This document shows positions 63,608 to 64,000 of a stretch of DNA of 64,000 bases, in pieces. The notes beneath the pieces were generated by a model. It searched no databases. It had not been told where the DNA came from and worked only from the letters and a program-made list of their open reading frames with translations. The position numbers and the translations under genes are program-made. The stretch spans positions 806,001 through 870,000 of the forward strand of contig NZ_JAFLRG010000001.1 in NCBI RefSeq assembly GCF_017315725.1. Reading direction: 5' to 3'. Position 1 is the stretch's first letter. Each line of letters starts with the position of its first letter. The DNA is from Trinickia acidisoli. GTDB taxonomy: Bacteria; Pseudomonadota; Gammaproteobacteria; Burkholderiales; Burkholderiaceae.

Positions 63608-64000
63608 GTGGAACTTCAGCAACTGCGGTACTTCGTGGCGGTGGCCGAAACCGAGCACGTCGCGCGTGCTGCCGAGCGGCTGCACATTTCGCAGTCGCCG
63701 CTTTCGCGACAAATTTGCCAACTCGAGGATCATCTCGGGCTGCAACTGTTCGAGCGCATCAAGCAGCGCGTGCGCCTCACGCCTGCGGGGCGTGAATTTC
63801 TGGAGCAAGCGCGTGATCTGCTGAACCGCGCCGAGCGCATCGAAGAGCGGGCACGGCAAGTGGGCAAGGGCGAGGCGTGCGCGCTATCGATCGGCTATTG
63901 CGAGGGCATCATCCACAACGGGCGGTTGCCGGCTGCGTTGCGGCGTTTTCGTTCGGCGCATCCGCGCGTGAGCCTGAAGTTGGCCGCGATGCGCTCGGGC
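63608..64000 (+). CDS. LysR-family transcriptional regulator, N-terminal part
   Basis: The first 131 codons of a LysR regulator that runs past the window end. The GTG start gives MELQQLRYFVAVAETEHVA; the helix-turn-helix is VARAAERLHISQSPLSRQI. RVRLTPAGREFLEQARDLL is the dimerisation helix, and LSIGYCEGIIHNG starts the effector domain. It is divergent from the Bcr/CflA-type pump and probably regulates it. Confidence 0.93.
   Translation, partial: MELQQLRYFVAVAETEHVARAAERLHISQSPLSRQICQLEDHLGLQLFERIKQRVRLTPAGREFLEQARDLLNRAERIEERARQVGKGEACALSIGYCEGIIHNGRLPAALRRFRSAHPRVSLKLAAMRSG

Overview
The window is GC-rich and densely coded. Its gene order (grpE-dnaK-dnaJ, a fused pabB, panB, folK, pcnB, hda, purM, miaA-mutL) and family types point to a betaproteobacterium of the Burkholderiaceae, close to Burkholderia, Paraburkholderia or Trinickia. 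This placement is inferred from gene content; no database was searched. No rRNA, tRNA, insertion sequence or CRISPR array was seen.

Region 1 (1-17,250) is chromosomal housekeeping. It holds the grpE end, dnaK and dnaJ with a plausible sigma-32 promoter; a pabB-pabC fusion; a minus-strand run (AI-2E-type permease, hda, HAD phosphatase, pcnB, folK, deoxynucleoside kinase, panB); purM with a clear terminator; a tight mutL-miaA pair; and a DedA protein. Region 2 (17,300-21,060) holds a ParB-like protein, a SulP transporter, a small cupin and a diheme cytochrome resembling thiosulfate dehydrogenase.

Region 3 (21,115-42,940) is a type VI secretion (T6SS) cluster. An AT-rich divergent promoter region at about 24 kb separates tssJ-tssK-tssL (leftward) from a TPR lipoprotein, tssB, tssC, hcp, tssE, tssF, tssG, clpV and tssA (rightward). 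Leftward tssM, tagF and an OmpA/BON protein follow, then an M15 peptidase resembling TagX and an unrecognised single-pass membrane protein. Twelve of the thirteen core genes are present; VgrG is not, and no PAAR or effector gene is seen.

Region 4 (43,080-45,580) holds a stand-alone TenI/ThiE-like protein, a GNAT acetyltransferase and a phage-tail-collar (microcystin-dependent-protein-like) protein.

Region 5 (45,570-59,914) is the most unusual part. A 2,730-residue repetitive surface protein (LEPR-type N-terminus, DUF4347-like domain, seven tandem 281-residue double repeats) is followed by overlapping or closely spaced genes for a TolC-type outer-membrane channel, a periplasmic adaptor, a second adaptor with a GAF-like N-terminus, and a multidomain membrane protein joining a PqqD-like domain, an M50 zinc metalloprotease and an adaptor hairpin. 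No ABC or other transport ATPase is encoded here. It looks like a dedicated export and processing locus built around a site-2-type protease.

Region 6 (59,960-64,000) holds a LysR regulator divergent from a quinone-oxidoreductase-like enzyme, then a Bcr/CflA-type efflux pump divergent from a second LysR regulator that runs off the window.
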